A stretch of 22,904 nt of DNA from Thiodiazotropha sp040507005 (GTDB lineage: Bacteria > Pseudomonadota > Gammaproteobacteria > Chromatiales > Chromatiaceae). Within the stretch, counting starts at the first letter, position 1, and the number at the start of each line of letters is the position of its first letter. The notes under the pieces are model-generated. The model was given only the letters and a program-made list of their open reading frames with translations, searched no databases and was not told the DNA's origin. Of this stretch, positions 22,043 to 22,904 are shown in pieces. Both the position numbers and the translations under genes were made by a program. Location: positions 1-22,904 of the forward strand of contig JBEVVS010000009.1 of NCBI GenBank assembly GCA_040507005.1, in the 5' to 3' direction.

Positions 22043-22614
22043 TGCGCCTGGCCAATGACAGGGAGAACTACGGCCTGGTTGCTGTCCTGCTCCACTGGCT
22101 GGTGGCCCTGGTGATCTATGGTCTCTTCGGCCTCGGCCTGTGGATGCGGGATCTGGGTTACTACGATCCCTGGTACCAGCTTGGGCCCTGGTGGCATAAG
22201 GGCATTGGGGTGGTCCTCTTTGCAGTCCTCTTGCTGCGTCTTGGTTGGCGCTATCTATCGCCCCGACCGGATCATCTGCCGACCCATAAACCCTACGAAC
22301 GCTTGGGCGCATCTCTGGCGCACTGGTTGCTCTATCTGCTGATCATCATCGTCATGATCAGCGGCTATCTGATTACCACCGCTGACGGTAGACCGCTGGA
22401 GGTGTTCGATTGGTTCGCCATCCCGGCGACCCTGAGCGGCCTCGATGGTCAGGAGGATATTGCTGGAAAGGTCCATCTCTATCTTGCCTGGGGCATCGTC
22501 ATTGTCAGCCTGCTGCATACCCTGGCGGCCCTGAAACACCACTTTTTTGACCATGACCGGACCCTCACGCGCATGCTGGGGATCCGACACCATTCGGAGG
22601 AGAGAAGCGGATGA
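22042..22614 (+). CDS. Cytochrome b561 family diheme membrane protein
   Basis: This 190-aa four-helix inner-membrane protein of the bacterial cytochrome b561 (CybB) type moves electrons between the quinone pool and an electron carrier. Probable haem ligands are H18 (LLHWLVAL), H52 (WWHKGIGVV) and a later His in SLLHTLAALKHHF. The four hydrophobic segments are at about 12-33, 53-70, 93-112 and 147-165. The start codon overlaps the pirin stop and the stop overlaps the next start (ATGA), so the three genes form a translationally coupled operon. Confidence 0.92.
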   Translation: MRLANDRENYGLVAVLLHWLVALVIYGLFGLGLWMRDLGYYDPWYQLGPWWHKGIGVVLFAVLLLRLGWRYLSPRPDHLPTHKPYERLGASLAHWLLYLLIIIVMISGYLITTADGRPLEVFDWFAIPATLSGLDGQEDIAGKVHLYLAWGIVIVSLLHTLAALKHHFFDHDRTLTRMLGIRHHSEERSG

Positions 22615-22904
22615 CTAAAGTTGCAATCGTCTATCACAGCGGCTTCGGCCACACCAAGTTACAGGCGGAGGCCGTGCACAGAGGCGCTGCGTCTGTCAGC
22701 GGTGTCGAAGCCGTGTTGCTTACCACTGAAGAGGCCGGGAGCGACCTGGACAGCCTCGACGACGCGGACGGAATCATCTTCGGCACCCCCACCTATATGG
22801 GCAGTATGTCGGCGGAGATGAAGAAGTTCCTCGAGACCGCGGCGGCCAAATGGTTCACCCAGGCATGGAAGGACAAGGTGGCGGGAGCCTTCACCAACTC
22901 CAGC
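22611..22904 (+). CDS. Flavodoxin / WrbA-like NAD(P)H-dependent oxidoreductase, truncated by window edge
   Basis: The first 98 residues of a flavodoxin-fold protein are visible. The opening strand and FMN-phosphate loop read VAIVYHSGFGHT (about 4-15). The second flavin-binding loop is GTPTYMGSMSAEMKKFLE (about 59-76), close to the WrbA pattern. It probably uses FMN to reduce quinones or a similar substrate. It begins within the cytochrome b561 stop (ATGA), with GGAGGAGAGAAGCGG upstream as ribosome-binding sequence. The 3' end lies beyond the window. Confidence 0.88.
   Translation, partial: MTKVAIVYHSGFGHTKLQAEAVHRGAASVSGVEAVLLTTEEAGSDLDSLDDADGIIFGTPTYMGSMSAEMKKFLETAAAKWFTQAWKDKVAGAFTNSS

Noticed and set aside
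1..22904. Search for CRISPR arrays, insertion sequences, integrases and rRNA
   Set aside because: I saw no regularly spaced repeats, transposase or integrase motifs, or rRNA segments. The only direct repeats of note are the 12-bp pair at 6280-6316 and the gene-level pilVWXY1 duplication.

Overview
The window looks like chromosomal DNA of a gammaproteobacterium. The evidence is the gene set (fkpB-ispH beside a fimT/pilV/pilW/pilX/pilY1/pilE minor-pilin cluster, thiO, rimO) and its similarity to the Pseudomonas-type neighbourhood. No rRNA or other direct taxonomic marker is present, so any finer placement, for example among sulfur-oxidising lineages, is a guess. I see no CRISPR array, insertion sequence, phage gene or replication origin.

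Left part (1-12537, all minus strand). Reading in the direction of transcription from about 12.7 kb, there is a six-gene minor-pilin operon fimT-pilV-pilW-pilX-pilY1-pilE (copy A). A 13-bp perfect hairpin follows, then a roughly 400-bp non-coding stretch, then a second, diverged pilV-pilW-pilX-pilY1 set (copy B) that lacks fimT and pilE. After that come thiO, a tRNA promoter and the 5' part of a tRNA (probably tRNA-Thr) that runs off the window. The two pilVWXY1 sets would each build a type IV pilus tip complex with a von Willebrand-type PilY1 adhesin. The duplication is the most distinctive feature of the window.

Middle (12758-15230). ispH and fkpB (minus) form the usual pair, but lspA is not next to fkpB. 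In its place are a doubtful short ORF, a divergent 66-codon ORF, and about 450 bp in which protein-like sequence jumps between frames. This is probably a decayed gene marking a break in synteny.

Right part (15235-22904). On the plus strand, a small uncharacterised gene, a CnoX-like thioredoxin/TPR protein without any cysteine, and rimO follow closely. A convergent one-gene unit encodes a DUF2892 membrane protein. It is divergent from a two-domain phosphotransferase/P-loop kinase gene, and between them lies a perfect 20-bp palindrome placed across both predicted promoters, a good candidate operator. A small conserved hypothetical gene then overlaps tail-to-tail with a LysR regulator. The LysR gene is divergent from a tightly overlapped pirin - cytochrome b561 - flavodoxin operon, which the window edge truncates.

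Coordinates were read by eye. Family assignments rest on recognised motifs, not on database searches.
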